This document shows positions 55,213-64,000 of a DNA stretch of 64,000 bases, one piece after another. Numbering within the stretch: position 1 is the first letter of the stretch; each line of letters opens with the position of its first letter. The notes below the pieces were generated by a model that searched no databases, was not told where the DNA came from, and was given only the letters and a program-made list of their open reading frames with translations. The translations under genes were made by a program, and so were the position numbers. Origin of the DNA: Thalassolituus sp034111725 (GTDB lineage: Bacteria; Pseudomonadota; Gammaproteobacteria; Pseudomonadales; Oceanobacteraceae); the NCBI RefSeq assembly GCF_034111725.1, contig NZ_JAWUWR010000081.1, positions 1-64,000 of the forward strand. The letters are read 5' to 3'.

Positions 55213-56278
55213 GGGTCTTCTCCTGTGACGGCCGAGAGGCCACTGGTTTACTCGTACGTGAAGATTCGTTGAGTAAGGTCGGTTGAAACGTAATTTTATT
55301 GGCTGTAGCAGTACCGAAGATAAATCGACATTGATCTTCTTCAGTGCTGAGTAAAAATTGAGCGAGTGGCTCTAATACAAACGCTTGGAACTGGCGTTGA
55401 ATATCTCGTGCTCCATAGCGTTTGTTAAATCCAGCAGAACACACTAAGGTGCGCGCAGATGAGTCAAGTTCGATAGCAATATTACGAACTTTTAAGCGCT
55501 GATTAAGTTCGGCTTCTAAGTTTTCAATGATATCCGGAATGGATGTCATGCTGAGGTCGTTAAAGCAATTAACACTGCCAATTCGATTGATAAACTCAGG
55601 ATCGAAATGACGCTCTAACGCTCTAATAAAAGTTGCCTTTCTAGACTTTTGAGAAAAGCTTTGTCGTGCTTTGGATACGAATGTCTTAGTTTTGCTCGCG
55701 CCAATATTACTGGTCATGAAAATCAAAGTATTATTGAATTTCAGCGTTTTTTGACCGGATGCGAGAGTGAGTGAGCCAGAATCTAATATATTCATTAAGC
55801 TACGAACCACTTCGGCACTTGCTTTCTCGATTTCATCGAACAAAACGATGCCGGGACGGGTACTCGTACCGGCAATGTGGTCTTCATTAAATAATGAATA
55901 ATTTTCTTTACTGCCGACATAACCTGGGGGCGCACCGGTGATCGCTGCGCTGTAATGGCTTTGCGATAGGGTATTCATATCAATGCGACAAAAAGCCTCG
56001 CTATTACCATGAATGGCTTTAGCTACGGTGCGGACAAATTCCGTTTTTCCCACACCAGTCGAGCCTAAAAATAGGGTGCTTAATAGTGGCTTGCGATCAT
56101 CTTGAAGTCCTGCTTTAACCACGCTGAGCTGACGTTTAAAGCGAGCGATGGTTTCATCTTGGCCGATAATTCTAGCGCGCAGCGCGCCTTCGATCTCACT
56201 AGGATCGAATACAAAACGCGACGTACACAAAGGTTGTGCACGCCGATTTTGTTCGAGTTTATCGGTGATAAATACCAC
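55205..56278 (-). CDS. ClpB-D2-like AAA+ ATPase in the amide operon
   Basis: Stand-alone AAA+ protein resembling the second ATPase domain of ClpA/ClpB. Walker A GSTGVGKT, Walker B IVLFDEIEKA and the pore loop PPGYVG are all present; a sensor-2 region follows (YGARDIQRQF). There is no ClpP-binding IGF loop or second ATPase domain seen. The frame opens at 56317 (GTG), inside the end of amiE, but the GTG at 56278 (MVFITDKLEQ) is an alternative I prefer on family grounds. It may remodel or protect AmiE/FmdA; this role is speculative. Overlaps fmdA by eight bases. Confidence 0.8.
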   Translation of the reverse strand: MVFITDKLEQNRRAQPLCTSRFVFDPSEIEGALRARIIGQDETIARFKRQLSVVKAGLQDDRKPLLSTLFLGSTGVGKTEFVRTVAKAIHGNSEAFCRIDMNTLSQSHYSAAITGAPPGYVGSKENYSLFNEDHIAGTSTRPGIVLFDEIEKASAEVVRSLMNILDSGSLTLASGQKTLKFNNTLIFMTSNIGASKTKTFVSKARQSFSQKSRKATFIRALERHFDPEFINRIGSVNCFNDLSMTSIPDIIENLEAELNQRLKVRNIAIELDSSARTLVCSAGFNKRYGARDIQRQFQAFVLEPLAQFLLSTEEDQCRFIFGTATANKITFQPTLLNESSRTSKPVASRPSQEKTHD

Positions 56279-56294
56279 GGCTCTCGTCCGGCGA

Positions 56295-57341
56295 TTACTC
56301 GCCAGCCTCCTGCTCACGCTCGCTTACGGGTAGGTTTCCGACGGGACAGTCAGCTACGCCAATGGTGTCACGGGTCATCGCTTCGACGTCGCGCTGGGCT
56401 TTTTCTGCATCCATTACCCAAGTGCGATAAAACTCAAATGGGCAGTCGGCGATGCCTTTATCGCCATCACCGGAGGCATGCACGCCGCTATAACCACGAT
56501 GCAGTAATTTGAATAAATGGTTTTGTGATTGGTCGTTTTTACGCGCGTCGCGAATTTGTGACACTGAAAGTTGAGCATACTGCACGCCCATATCTTCTTC
56601 GCCACACTCACCTAAAGTACGACCATCAAATCCTATTAAGGCCGAGTGGCCAAAGTAACTATATACACCATCAAAACCGGTGGCATTAGCAACTGCAACG
56701 TAGCAGTTATTAGCCCAAGCCATCGTTTTTGCCATCATGACTTGCTGTTCTTTGGCGGGGTACATATAGCCTTGGCAGCGCACAATTAATTCGGCACCGC
56801 GCATCGCACAGTCGCGCCAAATCTCAGGATAGTTACCATCGTCGCAAATAATAAGGCTGATTTTCATGCCTTTAGGGCCTTCGCTTACGTAAGTGCGATC
56901 ACCTGGATACCAACCTTCAATTGGGCACCAAGGTATGCACTTACGATATTTTTGAACGATTTCGCCTTCGTTATTAATCAGAATTAGAGTGTTGTAAGGT
57001 GCTTTGTGAGGGTGTTCTTCGTGACGTTCGCCAGTCAGCGAAAAAATCCCCCACGTATTAGCTTTTTTACAGGCCGCAGAAAATATCGCCGTTTCATCGC
57101 CAGGAATAGTGGCTGCGGTCGCCATCATTTCATCATGGTCGTACATTATGCCCATCGTGCTGTATTCGGGAAATACAATTAGGTCCATGCCAGGTAACCC
57201 CTGCTTGATGCCGACAATCATGTCGGCAATATTGGCAGCGTTGGCTAATACTTCTTCCTTGGTATGTAGGCGTGGCATCTTATAGTTAACAACTGCAACA
57301 CCTACGGTATCCGGACTACTAGAAATATCACCGTGTCTCAT
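56295..57341 (-). CDS. amiE: Aliphatic amidase
   Basis: Nitrilase-superfamily enzyme that hydrolyses short aliphatic amides (acetamide, propionamide) to acid and ammonia. 348 residues. The triad is complete: E59 in FPEYS, K134 in KYRKCIPW and C166 in IICDDGNYPEIW. Length and motifs match Pseudomonas AmiE. Located between the transporter and the AAA+ gene. Confidence 0.97.
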   Translation of the reverse strand: MRHGDISSSPDTVGVAVVNYKMPRLHTKEEVLANAANIADMIVGIKQGLPGMDLIVFPEYSTMGIMYDHDEMMATAATIPGDETAIFSAACKKANTWGIFSLTGERHEEHPHKAPYNTLILINNEGEIVQKYRKCIPWCPIEGWYPGDRTYVSEGPKGMKISLIICDDGNYPEIWRDCAMRGAELIVRCQGYMYPAKEQQVMMAKTMAWANNCYVAVANATGFDGVYSYFGHSALIGFDGRTLGECGEEDMGVQYAQLSVSQIRDARKNDQSQNHLFKLLHRGYSGVHASGDGDKGIADCPFEFYRTWVMDAEKAQRDVEAMTRDTIGVADCPVGNLPVSEREQEAGE

Positions 57342-57364
57342 GATGGGCTCCTAAAAGTAAATAA

Positions 57365-58054
57365 TTAAACGGATAAATACTTAGCAATACTGGCGTGGTC
57401 AGCCTCGGCAATCGGTACGTCGTGTACAATTTTTCCTTTTTCGATGACCAAAATGCGATCAGCAATATCAAGGGCAAAACTCAGTACCTGTTCAGATACT
57501 AAAATGGATAAATTGCGTTGATCGCGAATCTTTTTAAGAGTTCGTGCCATTTCTTTAATGATCGATGGTTGAATACCTTCGGTTGGTTCATCTAGTAGCA
57601 ACACGCTCGGGTTACTCGCTAAAGCACGTGCAATCGCCAGCTGCTGTTGTTGACCACCAGAAAGGTTACCGCCGCGACGATCTTTCATTTCGAGCAGTAC
57701 TGGAAACAATTCATACAAGTCTTCAGGTACGGTGGATTTTCCGGTAACGGTTAAGCCAGTCTCGATATTCTCTTGTACCGTTAAGGTTGAAAAAATCATT
57801 CGGCCTTGTGGTACAAAGCCCAAACCTGCCGCCACACGCTGATGGCTTTGTAGACTTGATAGGTCTTTGCCATTTAACTTAATCGTGCCTGCTTTGCTCG
57901 GAATCATGCCAATCATTGACTTCATCATGGTGGTTTTACCCATGCCATTACGGCCAAGTACCGCGATGATTTCTTTTGGTTTTAACGTCAAATTCATATC
58001 TTTGATGACGTCACTCTGGCCATAAGCCACACCATAATCTGCTAATTCAAACAT
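57365..58054 (-). CDS. urtE: Urea/amide ABC transporter ATP-binding protein UrtE
   Basis: Second ATPase of the Urt/Fmd-type branched-chain-like ABC importer. 229 residues. Walker A GRNGMGKTT, signature LSGGQQQQLAIARAL, Walker B LLLDEPTEGIQPS. The ATG at 58054 has GAGG seven bases before it; an upstream frame from 58087 overlaps urtD but lacks this spacing. Confidence 0.95.
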   Translation of the reverse strand: MFELADYGVAYGQSDVIKDMNLTLKPKEIIAVLGRNGMGKTTMMKSMIGMIPSKAGTIKLNGKDLSSLQSHQRVAAGLGFVPQGRMIFSTLTVQENIETGLTVTGKSTVPEDLYELFPVLLEMKDRRGGNLSGGQQQQLAIARALASNPSVLLLDEPTEGIQPSIIKEMARTLKKIRDQRNLSILVSEQVLSFALDIADRILVIEKGKIVHDVPIAEADHASIAKYLSV

Positions 58055-58064
58055 ACGGTTATCC

Positions 58065-58829
58065 TCAATGGCCGAGATAAACTTCAATGACTTTTGGATC
58101 GGCTTGCACGCGTTCCATCGAACCTTCCGACAGAACTTTGCCTTGATGCAAAACGGTTACACGGTCGGCGATATCAGCAACAAATTGCATGTCGTGTTCA
58201 ATTACCAGTACCGAACGATCTTTGGTAATACGGTGCAATAAGTCGGCTGTTTGTTTGCGTTCGGATACTGACATTCCGGCAACAGGTTCATCGAGCATGA
58301 GTAATTCGGGATCCTGAATTAACAACATACCGATTTCTAACCATTGTTTTTGCCCATGACTGAGTAGGTCAGCTTGCATATTTAATTTGTCGCCGAGAAA
58401 AATCATCTCGGCAATTTCTTTTACTTTATCTATTACTTCTTGATCGCGTTTAAAGAACAAGGCTCCCCACACATTGCGACCGCGAGGGAAAGATAGCTCA
58501 AGGTTTTCAAATACCGTCAAATCTTCATAAATTGAAGGGTTTTGGAATTTACGACCAACACCTGCATGAACAATTTGGTGTTCATTGAGCTTGGTTAATT
58601 CTTTGCCTTTGAATTTAATTGATCCTTCAGTCGCCTTAGTACGACCACAAATCAAATCGAGTACGGTTGTTTTACCGGCGCCGTTAGGACCGATAATGAC
58701 CCGGATTTCTTGTTCTTCGACGTAAAGCGATAAATCGTTTACTGCTTTAAAGCCATCAAAAGAAACCGTTAGCCCTTCAATACTGAGCACGAAATCTTTT
58801 TGCTCTATATGCTTATTAGTTTCCAACAT
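58065..58829 (-). CDS. urtD: Urea/amide ABC transporter ATP-binding protein UrtD
   Basis: First ATPase of the importer, 254 residues. Walker A GPNGAGKTTVLDL, signature LSHGQKQWLEIGMLL (variant of LSGGQ, typical of UrtD), Walker B LLMLDEPVAGMS. Overlaps urtC by 14 bases; expressed with it. Confidence 0.95.
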   Translation of the reverse strand: MLETNKHIEQKDFVLSIEGLTVSFDGFKAVNDLSLYVEEQEIRVIIGPNGAGKTTVLDLICGRTKATEGSIKFKGKELTKLNEHQIVHAGVGRKFQNPSIYEDLTVFENLELSFPRGRNVWGALFFKRDQEVIDKVKEIAEMIFLGDKLNMQADLLSHGQKQWLEIGMLLIQDPELLMLDEPVAGMSVSERKQTADLLHRITKDRSVLVIEHDMQFVADIADRVTVLHQGKVLSEGSMERVQADPKVIEVYLGH

Positions 58830-60000
58830 GGCTAGACTCCTTTACTTGGGCTTCATTGGATTCAACAGAGTTCTTTTTAGTCGCCATAATTGGAGTTTCT
58901 TCATCTTTTGGCGTGCTACCAAACTTCTTCGCAAGCCATGGAGAAATATGGCTTTGATAGACACCAGCAATACCGTTCGGGAACGCCATTACCACACCAA
59001 TGAAGAGTGCGCCCATAGCGAATAACCAAAGTTCTGGAAAGCTTTCAGAGAAGGTTGTTTTGGCGAAGTTAACGATTAATGTTCCGTAAATAGCGCCTAA
59101 GATTGATAGACGACCGCCAACAGCACAGAAGATCACCATCTCAATGGAAGGCACGATGCCGACAAAAGAAGGCGACATAAAGCCCACTTGCAAGGTGAAC
59201 ATAGCGCCACCAACAGCCGAGATCGCTGCTGCTAAGCAGAAGATAAAAATCTTAAAGTTAGATACATCGTAGCCAGAGAAGCGCACACGGTCTTCACGTT
59301 CGCGCATAGCGACAAGTAAGCGACCTAATTTGCTTTTCACAACATAACGAGATGCGAAGATAGCGCCGAACAATAATAAGCCGTTAATGAAGTACAAAAC
59401 ATACTTGGCTTCATCGGTACGAATATCCCAGCCATTTAATGTCCGTAAATCGGTAATACCGTTTACACCACCGGTGTAGCCCTGTTGACCAATAATAAGA
59501 ATGGTCAAAATGGCTGCTACCGCTTGGGTAATAATGGCGAAGTAAACACCACCTACACGACGCTTAAACATGGCAATCCCAATGATATAAGCGAATATTG
59601 CAGGGACAATAAATACGGCAAGTACAGTAAAGGCAAAGCTATGGAATGGTTCCCAAAACCAAGGTAGTTCGGTTATTTGGTTCCAATCCATAAAGTCTGG
59701 AATACAAGGGGTCGATTGAATTGCTGTTAACTCAGGTGTTGATGCCTGAAGTTTTAAATACATGGCCATGCAATAGCCACCCAACCCAAAAAACACCCCT
59801 TGACCTAAACTTAATACGCCACCGTAACCCCAGCAAAGTACTAAACCCAACGCCACAAAGGCGTAGGTAAGATACTTACCAACTAGATTGAGGCGAAATA
59901 TATCCATCGATAGCGGCATGATTACAAAGATAATCGCTGCCAGAATAATCAGGTGAGTAATGTCACCTTTCATTAAAAAATCGCGAGCTTTGGTTAACAT
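58816..60000 (-). CDS. urtC: Urea/amide ABC transporter permease UrtC
   Basis: Inner-membrane permease (LivM-like), 394 residues with about ten hydrophobic segments. WGYGGVLSLGQGVFFGLGGY is the hallmark. The last ~40 residues are charged and cytoplasmic. It pairs with UrtB to form the channel. Starts 13 bases after urtB. Confidence 0.94.
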   Translation of the reverse strand: MLTKARDFLMKGDITHLIILAAIIFVIMPLSMDIFRLNLVGKYLTYAFVALGLVLCWGYGGVLSLGQGVFFGLGGYCMAMYLKLQASTPELTAIQSTPCIPDFMDWNQITELPWFWEPFHSFAFTVLAVFIVPAIFAYIIGIAMFKRRVGGVYFAIITQAVAAILTILIIGQQGYTGGVNGITDLRTLNGWDIRTDEAKYVLYFINGLLLFGAIFASRYVVKSKLGRLLVAMREREDRVRFSGYDVSNFKIFIFCLAAAISAVGGAMFTLQVGFMSPSFVGIVPSIEMVIFCAVGGRLSILGAIYGTLIVNFAKTTFSESFPELWLFAMGALFIGVVMAFPNGIAGVYQSHISPWLAKKFGSTPKDEETPIMATKKNSVESNEAQVKESSHVGN

Positions 60001-60013
60001 AATTTACTACTCC

Positions 60014-60940
60014 TTAGCGGCGAATCTTGAGTGAGAATAGGCCTTCAGGGCGAAGCATAAGAATTATGACTACGGTCAGTAGTGTTAATACTTTGGCCAT
60101 CGAACCACTTAAGAAGAATTCCATTGTTGATTGAGCTTGAGAGATGGTGAAGGCAGAAGCGATGGTGCCGAGTAGGCTGGTCGCGCCGCCGAATACAACG
60201 ACAAGGAAAGTATCAACAATATAAAGCTGGCCAGACGTTGGACCGGTAGAGCCCACCATAGTGAAAGCAGATCCAGCAATGCCCGCAATACCGCAACCAA
60301 GTGCAAAGGTCAGGCGATCGACGCGACCGGTATCAATACCAACAGCAGCAGCCATCGGACGATTTTGCACTACCGCACGGGTTTGCTTACCCAAACGCGA
60401 CTTCTGCATCATTAACCACACACCAGTGGAAATAACGATGGTTAAAATCATCACGAAAATACCGTTAATAGGCACTTCGATCATGTCGGTAACTTGGTAA
60501 GAACCCATCAGCCAATCGGGCAATACAACACCCACTTCGCGCGCGCCAAATACGGTGCGGTAGGTTTGTTGCATAATCAGGCTTAGGCCCCAGGTTGCTA
60601 ATAGAGTATCTAGAGGTCGCTTGTACAGATGGCGAATCATCGCCCATTCGACAAAGGCCCCGAGTGCCCCCGTGACAAAAAATGCAATTATCATGGCGAT
60701 AAAAAAGTAGGCTTCGTATATGCCTGGTAGGTATTCGGCAAATACAATAGAGGTTAAATAAGTAACATAAGCACCGAGAATCATAAATTCGCCGTGTGCC
60801 ATATTAATCACACCCATTTGGCCGAAAATAATCGCCAGACCGAGTGCCATCAAAACAAAAACTGAGAATAAAATTAGACCGGCAAATCCTTGCATGGCAA
60901 AGATGGAGGTCAGTTCGGCTGCGCTATATTCAGCAAACAT
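60014..60940 (-). CDS. urtB: Urea/amide ABC transporter permease UrtB
   Basis: Inner-membrane permease (LivH-like), 308 residues, about eight membrane segments. GQMGVINMAHGEFMILGAY is the conserved permease motif. It lacks the long periplasmic N-terminal extension found in some UrtB proteins, so it may be closer to the short-chain amide FmdE type. Preceded by urtA by about 73 bases. Confidence 0.93.
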   Translation of the reverse strand: MFAEYSAAELTSIFAMQGFAGLILFSVFVLMALGLAIIFGQMGVINMAHGEFMILGAYVTYLTSIVFAEYLPGIYEAYFFIAMIIAFFVTGALGAFVEWAMIRHLYKRPLDTLLATWGLSLIMQQTYRTVFGAREVGVVLPDWLMGSYQVTDMIEVPINGIFVMILTIVISTGVWLMMQKSRLGKQTRAVVQNRPMAAAVGIDTGRVDRLTFALGCGIAGIAGSAFTMVGSTGPTSGQLYIVDTFLVVVFGGATSLLGTIASAFTISQAQSTMEFFLSGSMAKVLTLLTVVIILMLRPEGLFSLKIRR

Positions 60941-61013
60941 AGGTAATCTCCCGGTGGAAAAAATAAAGCTAAGTAGTAAGTAGCGGCTCCATGAGAGGAG
61001 CCGCTGTGTTTAC

Positions 61014-62267
61014 TTACTGGTAACCGGCAGGGAATGGGTTAGGTTCAATCAGCTCAGGGCTTTCATAAACTACGTCATATTGGCCGTCTAACTTTGCATG
61101 ACCGATGCGTGTTTTAGACCACAAGTGATGGTTTTCATGCACTTTAACGTAGCCTTCAGGAGCTGCTGTAATTTCGATACCTGGCAAGGTTTCTTTGATT
61201 TTATCAATATCGAAGGAACCGGCTTTTTCAACCGCTGCTTTCCAGATCCAAGGGCCAAGGTAGGCTGCTTGAGTTACGTCACCGATAACGATGTCGTCGC
61301 CATACTCTTCTTTAAATGCCGCAACGAATTTTTTGTTGTTTTCGTTAGGCAGGCTTTGGAAGTACTTCATAGAGGCATAGATGCCTTCGATGTTTTCACC
61401 ACCGATACCCAAGATTTCATCTTCAGTTACTGAGATGGTTAGGAATAATGGCTTTTCTTTGCCCATTTCAATACCAGCGGCTTTTAGCTGCTTGTAGAAC
61501 GCAACGTTAGAACCACCAACGACTGAGATGAATACAACATCAGGCTTTTTCAGTTTGATTTTGTTGATAACCGAGTTGAACTGAGTGTGGCCCAGAGGAT
61601 AGTACTCTTCGCCAACCGTTTTAAGGCCCAATTTTTCGATGTGCTTGCGCGCGATCTTGTTAGACGTACGTGGCCAAATGTAATCTGAACCTAGTAGATA
61701 GAATGATTTTGCACCTTTGACACGTGATGCCCAATCGATACCTTCAAGGATCTGCTGAGTAGCTTCTTGGCCGGTGTAAATAACGTTAGGAGACTGTTCC
61801 AAGCCTTCATAGAAGGTAGGGTAGAACAACATACCGTTGTACTGTTCCATTACTGGTAAAACAGCTTTACGTGAAGCCGATGTCCAGCAACCCATGATGG
61901 CTGCAACTTTATCGCTCACCAATAATTTTTTGGCTTTTTCAGCGAAGGTTGGCCAATCGCTGGCGCCGTCTTCTTGGATATACTCGATCTTACGACCTAA
62001 TACACCGCCCATGGCATTGATCTGTTTAATCGCTAATTTCTCAGCTTGTACAGAACCGGTCTCACTGATGGCCATGGTACCTGTCACTGAGTGCAGGATA
62101 CCCACAGTTACCGTGTCGTCGGTAACGGCTAAGCCTGTGGTGTTGGCCATATCAGCATTGGCAAAGTTGGCGTTTGCCAACATCACTGCCGCAGGAATGG
62201 CGAGCAAACTTTTAAGTAGGGTACGGCGACGAACACCGCTGGTAGGGTTAAGCGTTTTTGAGCGCAT
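61014..62267 (-). CDS. urtA: Urea/amide-binding periplasmic protein UrtA
   Basis: Substrate-binding protein of the importer (FmdD/UrtA type). The ATG at 62267 is preferred (GAGAGG upstream, MRSKTLNPTS), giving 417 residues; a longer frame from 62393 adds 42 non-conserved residues. The signal peptide has a twin-arginine-like motif, RRRTLLK, then a hydrophobic stretch ending NANFANA, so Tat export is possible. The mature domain has VTVGILHSVTGTMAISE and FYPTFYEGLEQSPNVIYTG, typical of UrtA. First gene of the operon. Confidence 0.93.
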   Translation of the reverse strand: MRSKTLNPTSGVRRRTLLKSLLAIPAAVMLANANFANADMANTTGLAVTDDTVTVGILHSVTGTMAISETGSVQAEKLAIKQINAMGGVLGRKIEYIQEDGASDWPTFAEKAKKLLVSDKVAAIMGCWTSASRKAVLPVMEQYNGMLFYPTFYEGLEQSPNVIYTGQEATQQILEGIDWASRVKGAKSFYLLGSDYIWPRTSNKIARKHIEKLGLKTVGEEYYPLGHTQFNSVINKIKLKKPDVVFISVVGGSNVAFYKQLKAAGIEMGKEKPLFLTISVTEDEILGIGGENIEGIYASMKYFQSLPNENNKKFVAAFKEEYGDDIVIGDVTQAAYLGPWIWKAAVEKAGSFDIDKIKETLPGIEITAAPEGYVKVHENHHLWSKTRIGHAKLDGQYDVVYESPELIEPNPFPAGYQ

Positions 62268-62363
62268 GGTGTAGCCTCTCTGACGTTTGTGGGTTCGGAA
62301 TGGGAACACCGTTAGAATGCAGAAAGTCAGGAAAGCAAAGAATTCGCTATTCGCACCATACGC

Positions 62364-62403
62364 ATACGTCATTTGACGCATAGTGGTTGGCACGGGAGTT
62401 GAT
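62364..62403 (+). promoter_or_regulatory. Near-consensus sigma-54 promoter-like site and inverted repeat
   Basis: TTGGCACG-GGAG-TTGAT (62387-62403) matches the -24/-12 consensus at every position except the -12 C (GA instead of GC). Just upstream, ATACGTCA-TT-TGACGCAT forms an imperfect inverted repeat (62364-62381). Orientation is toward the NCS1 gene at 62542, about 130 bases away. In amide/urea loci, sigma-54 with NtrC control is common, so the match is suggestive. Confidence 0.5.
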
Positions 62404-62541
62404 TACTGTCTTGACGCATGGGCGTGCGATTGATAGAAGTTGTTCTCGCGGGTCAAAACTATAAGGCATTGCAAGGACAGCATTCCAAAAATAACGGCTG
62501 TGAAGTATGCGTTACATTTGCAGTCAGGGGCGTGTTCTACA

Positions 62542-64000
62542 ATGAGCGATCAACAGGTCTTTAAGGCTCGACGAAGTTATAATCGTTGGGTCGCGAATCA
62601 GACTCTCGAAGATTTTGCATTACGCTTTACCGCTAAAAGTGCGCGACGCTGGTCGGCAGCTCGGGTATCGAATACGGCGTTAGGTGCCATTTCATTTTTA
62701 GCCTTAGAGGCAATCGGAGCTACGGTAACGTTACTGTATGGCTTTGATAATGCGTTTTATGCCTTTATAGCCGTATCTTTAGTTATCTTCTTAACGGCCA
62801 TTCCAATCAGCTATTACGCGGCCAAATTCGGCGTTGATATTGATTTACTTAGCCGTGGAGCTGGTTTTGGTTATATCGGCTCGACCATTACATCACTGAT
62901 CTACGCATCATTTACCTTCATCTTCTTCGCGCTTGAATCGGCCATCATGGCCTCAGCATTGGACATTCTGTTTGGTCTGCCATTGATGGTTGGCTATTTA
63001 CTCAGTGCCATTATTGTCATTCCTTTGGTAACGCACGGCATTACCTTAATCAGCCGTTTCCAATTGTGGACTCAGCCAATTTGGTTGGTTCTGCAGTTAG
63101 CACCATTTGTATTTATCTTGTGGCATGAATGGTCAGCTACTCTGACGTGGGTGCAATTTACTGGGATCGAACGAGTGACTGAAAGCGCACCAATTGGTAG
63201 CGGTGGCTTTAATTTGGTCTTTTTTGGTGCTGCGTCGGCCGTTATTTTTTCCTTAATCGCGCAAATCGGCGAGCAGGTCGACTTTCTTCGGTTTTTACCT
63301 GAACCCGATAAAAAACATAAGTTACGTTGGTGGACTGCGTTAATGGGCGCAGGGCCAGGTTGGATTGTTGTTGGTTTTATTAAATTACTCGGCGGTTCCT
63401 TTTTAGCCGTGCTGGCGTTGAGTCACGGTTTGAACGTCAGTGATGCCAGTGACCCTACGCAAATATATCGGGTCGCATTTGGTTATTTATTTGATTCGCC
63501 TATGGTTGTGATGGCGGTCACTGGTATTTTTGTGATTCTCTGTCAGGTCAAGATTAACGTAACCAATGCCTATGCTGGCTCTATTGCGTGGTCTAACTTC
63601 TTTTCGCGCTTAACGCACAGTCATCCCGGGCGGGTAGTATGGCTGGTGTTTAACGTCATGATTGCCTTGCTGCTTATGGTGCTGGGTGTCTATGAATCAC
63701 TTGTCCATATCCTTGGTATCTATGCCAATGTTGCCGTGGCTTGGGTTGGAGCACTGGTCGCAGATTTAGTGATTAACAAACCATTGGGGCTGAGTCCGAA
63801 ACACATAGAGTTCAAGCGCGCTTACTTATACGACGTTAATCCAGTTGGTTGTGGCGCTATGATCTTGGCTTCATTACTCGGCATTATTTGCTATGTCGGA
63901 GTTGTAGGCCCGGTGGCACAGGCCATGGCGCCGTACGTTGCCTTGCTAACAGCGTTTGTTACCGCGCCTATTATTGCGTTCGTGACCAAAGGACGCTTCT
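62542..64000 (+). CDS. NCS1-type permease-like membrane protein, 5' part
   Basis: Starts MSDQQVFKARRSYNRWV at 62542 and remains open for 486 codons to the right edge, with no stop. About ten or more hydrophobic segments, with LRFTAKSARRWSAARVSNTALGAI and the SRGAGFGYIGSTI region typical of NCS1 purine/cytosine permeases. Divergent from urtA with 274 bases between. In some relatives such permease-like domains are fused to histidine kinases; whether this continues into such a domain cannot be seen. Otherwise a nucleobase or allantoin transporter. Confidence 0.8.
   Translation, partial: MSDQQVFKARRSYNRWVANQTLEDFALRFTAKSARRWSAARVSNTALGAISFLALEAIGATVTLLYGFDNAFYAFIAVSLVIFLTAIPISYYAAKFGVDIDLLSRGAGFGYIGSTITSLIYASFTFIFFALESAIMASALDILFGLPLMVGYLLSAIIVIPLVTHGITLISRFQLWTQPIWLVLQLAPFVFILWHEWSATLTWVQFTGIERVTESAPIGSGGFNLVFFGAASAVIFSLIAQIGEQVDFLRFLPEPDKKHKLRWWTALMGAGPGWIVVGFIKLLGGSFLAVLALSHGLNVSDASDPTQIYRVAFGYLFDSPMVVMAVTGIFVILCQVKINVTNAYAGSIAWSNFFSRLTHSHPGRVVWLVFNVMIALLLMVLGVYESLVHILGIYANVAVAWVGALVADLVINKPLGLSPKHIEFKRAYLYDVNPVGCGAMILASLLGIICYVGVVGPVAQAMAPYVALLTAFVTAPIIAFVTKGRF

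Noticed and set aside
1..64000. CRISPR arrays, insertion sequences, prophage, integrases
   Set aside because: No direct-repeat arrays, transposase or phage proteins were seen in any frame read.

Overview
This window looks like chromosome of a free-living, probably marine gammaproteobacterium close to the Oceanospirillales/Pseudomonadales. I infer this from gene order and protein style (carB-greA; yhbY/rlmE-ftsH-folP-glmM-tpiA-secG-tRNA-Leu-rimP-nusA-infB-rbfA-truB-rpsO-pnp; cmoAB; oadGAB; urtABCDE with amide hydrolases), not from a database search. No phage, insertion sequence or CRISPR array was seen. Most genes are core functions.

Layout. 1-2.2 kb: end of carB, then greA. 2.2-2.65 kb: a scar holding the C-terminal end of a fatty-acid desaturase and an orphan fragment on the other strand. 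2.66-4.43 kb: a thioesterase and a FabH-like synthase. 4.58-20.2 kb: the conserved block for rRNA modification, membrane proteolysis, folate and peptidoglycan precursors, translation initiation and RNA decay. It contains tRNA-Leu(GAG), an attenuator-like rimP leader and an RNase III-type hairpin before pnp. 20.3-25.8 kb: accessory genes (SyrP/TauD-like oxygenase, secreted subtilase, two unknown proteins, PhzF-like enzyme).

25.9-32.2 kb holds the most unusual system. A beta-CASP RNA nuclease is divergent from a tightly overlapping trio: NMP/thymidine phosphorylase-like enzyme, a divergent PRPP synthetase-like protein and a divergent phosphoketolase-like enzyme. Together they suggest a route from RNA-derived nucleotides to pentose phosphates and perhaps acetyl phosphate. 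32.3-32.9 kb is a frameshifted remnant of a metallo-beta-lactamase-fold protein. 32.9-37.2 kb: DUF3530, rpe-gph-rmuC. 37.5-51.1 kb: two c-di-GMP proteins (a GGEEF cyclase and a GGDDF-EAL protein), cmoAB, dusC, the sodium-pumping oxaloacetate decarboxylase operon oadGAB and several small genes.

51.3-53.2 kb: cold-shock-type RNA helicase deaD, followed by a REPIN-like repeat whose half copy lies near 45.66 kb. 53.6-62.3 kb: a minus-strand urea/short-chain-amide operon, urtABCDE-amiE-AAA+ ATPase-fmdA-fmdB. The transporter imports amide or urea; AmiE and FmdA release ammonia. A ClpB-like ATPase of unknown role is embedded between them. Divergent from urtA, and running off the right edge, is an NCS1-type membrane protein preceded by a near-consensus sigma-54 promoter-like site.
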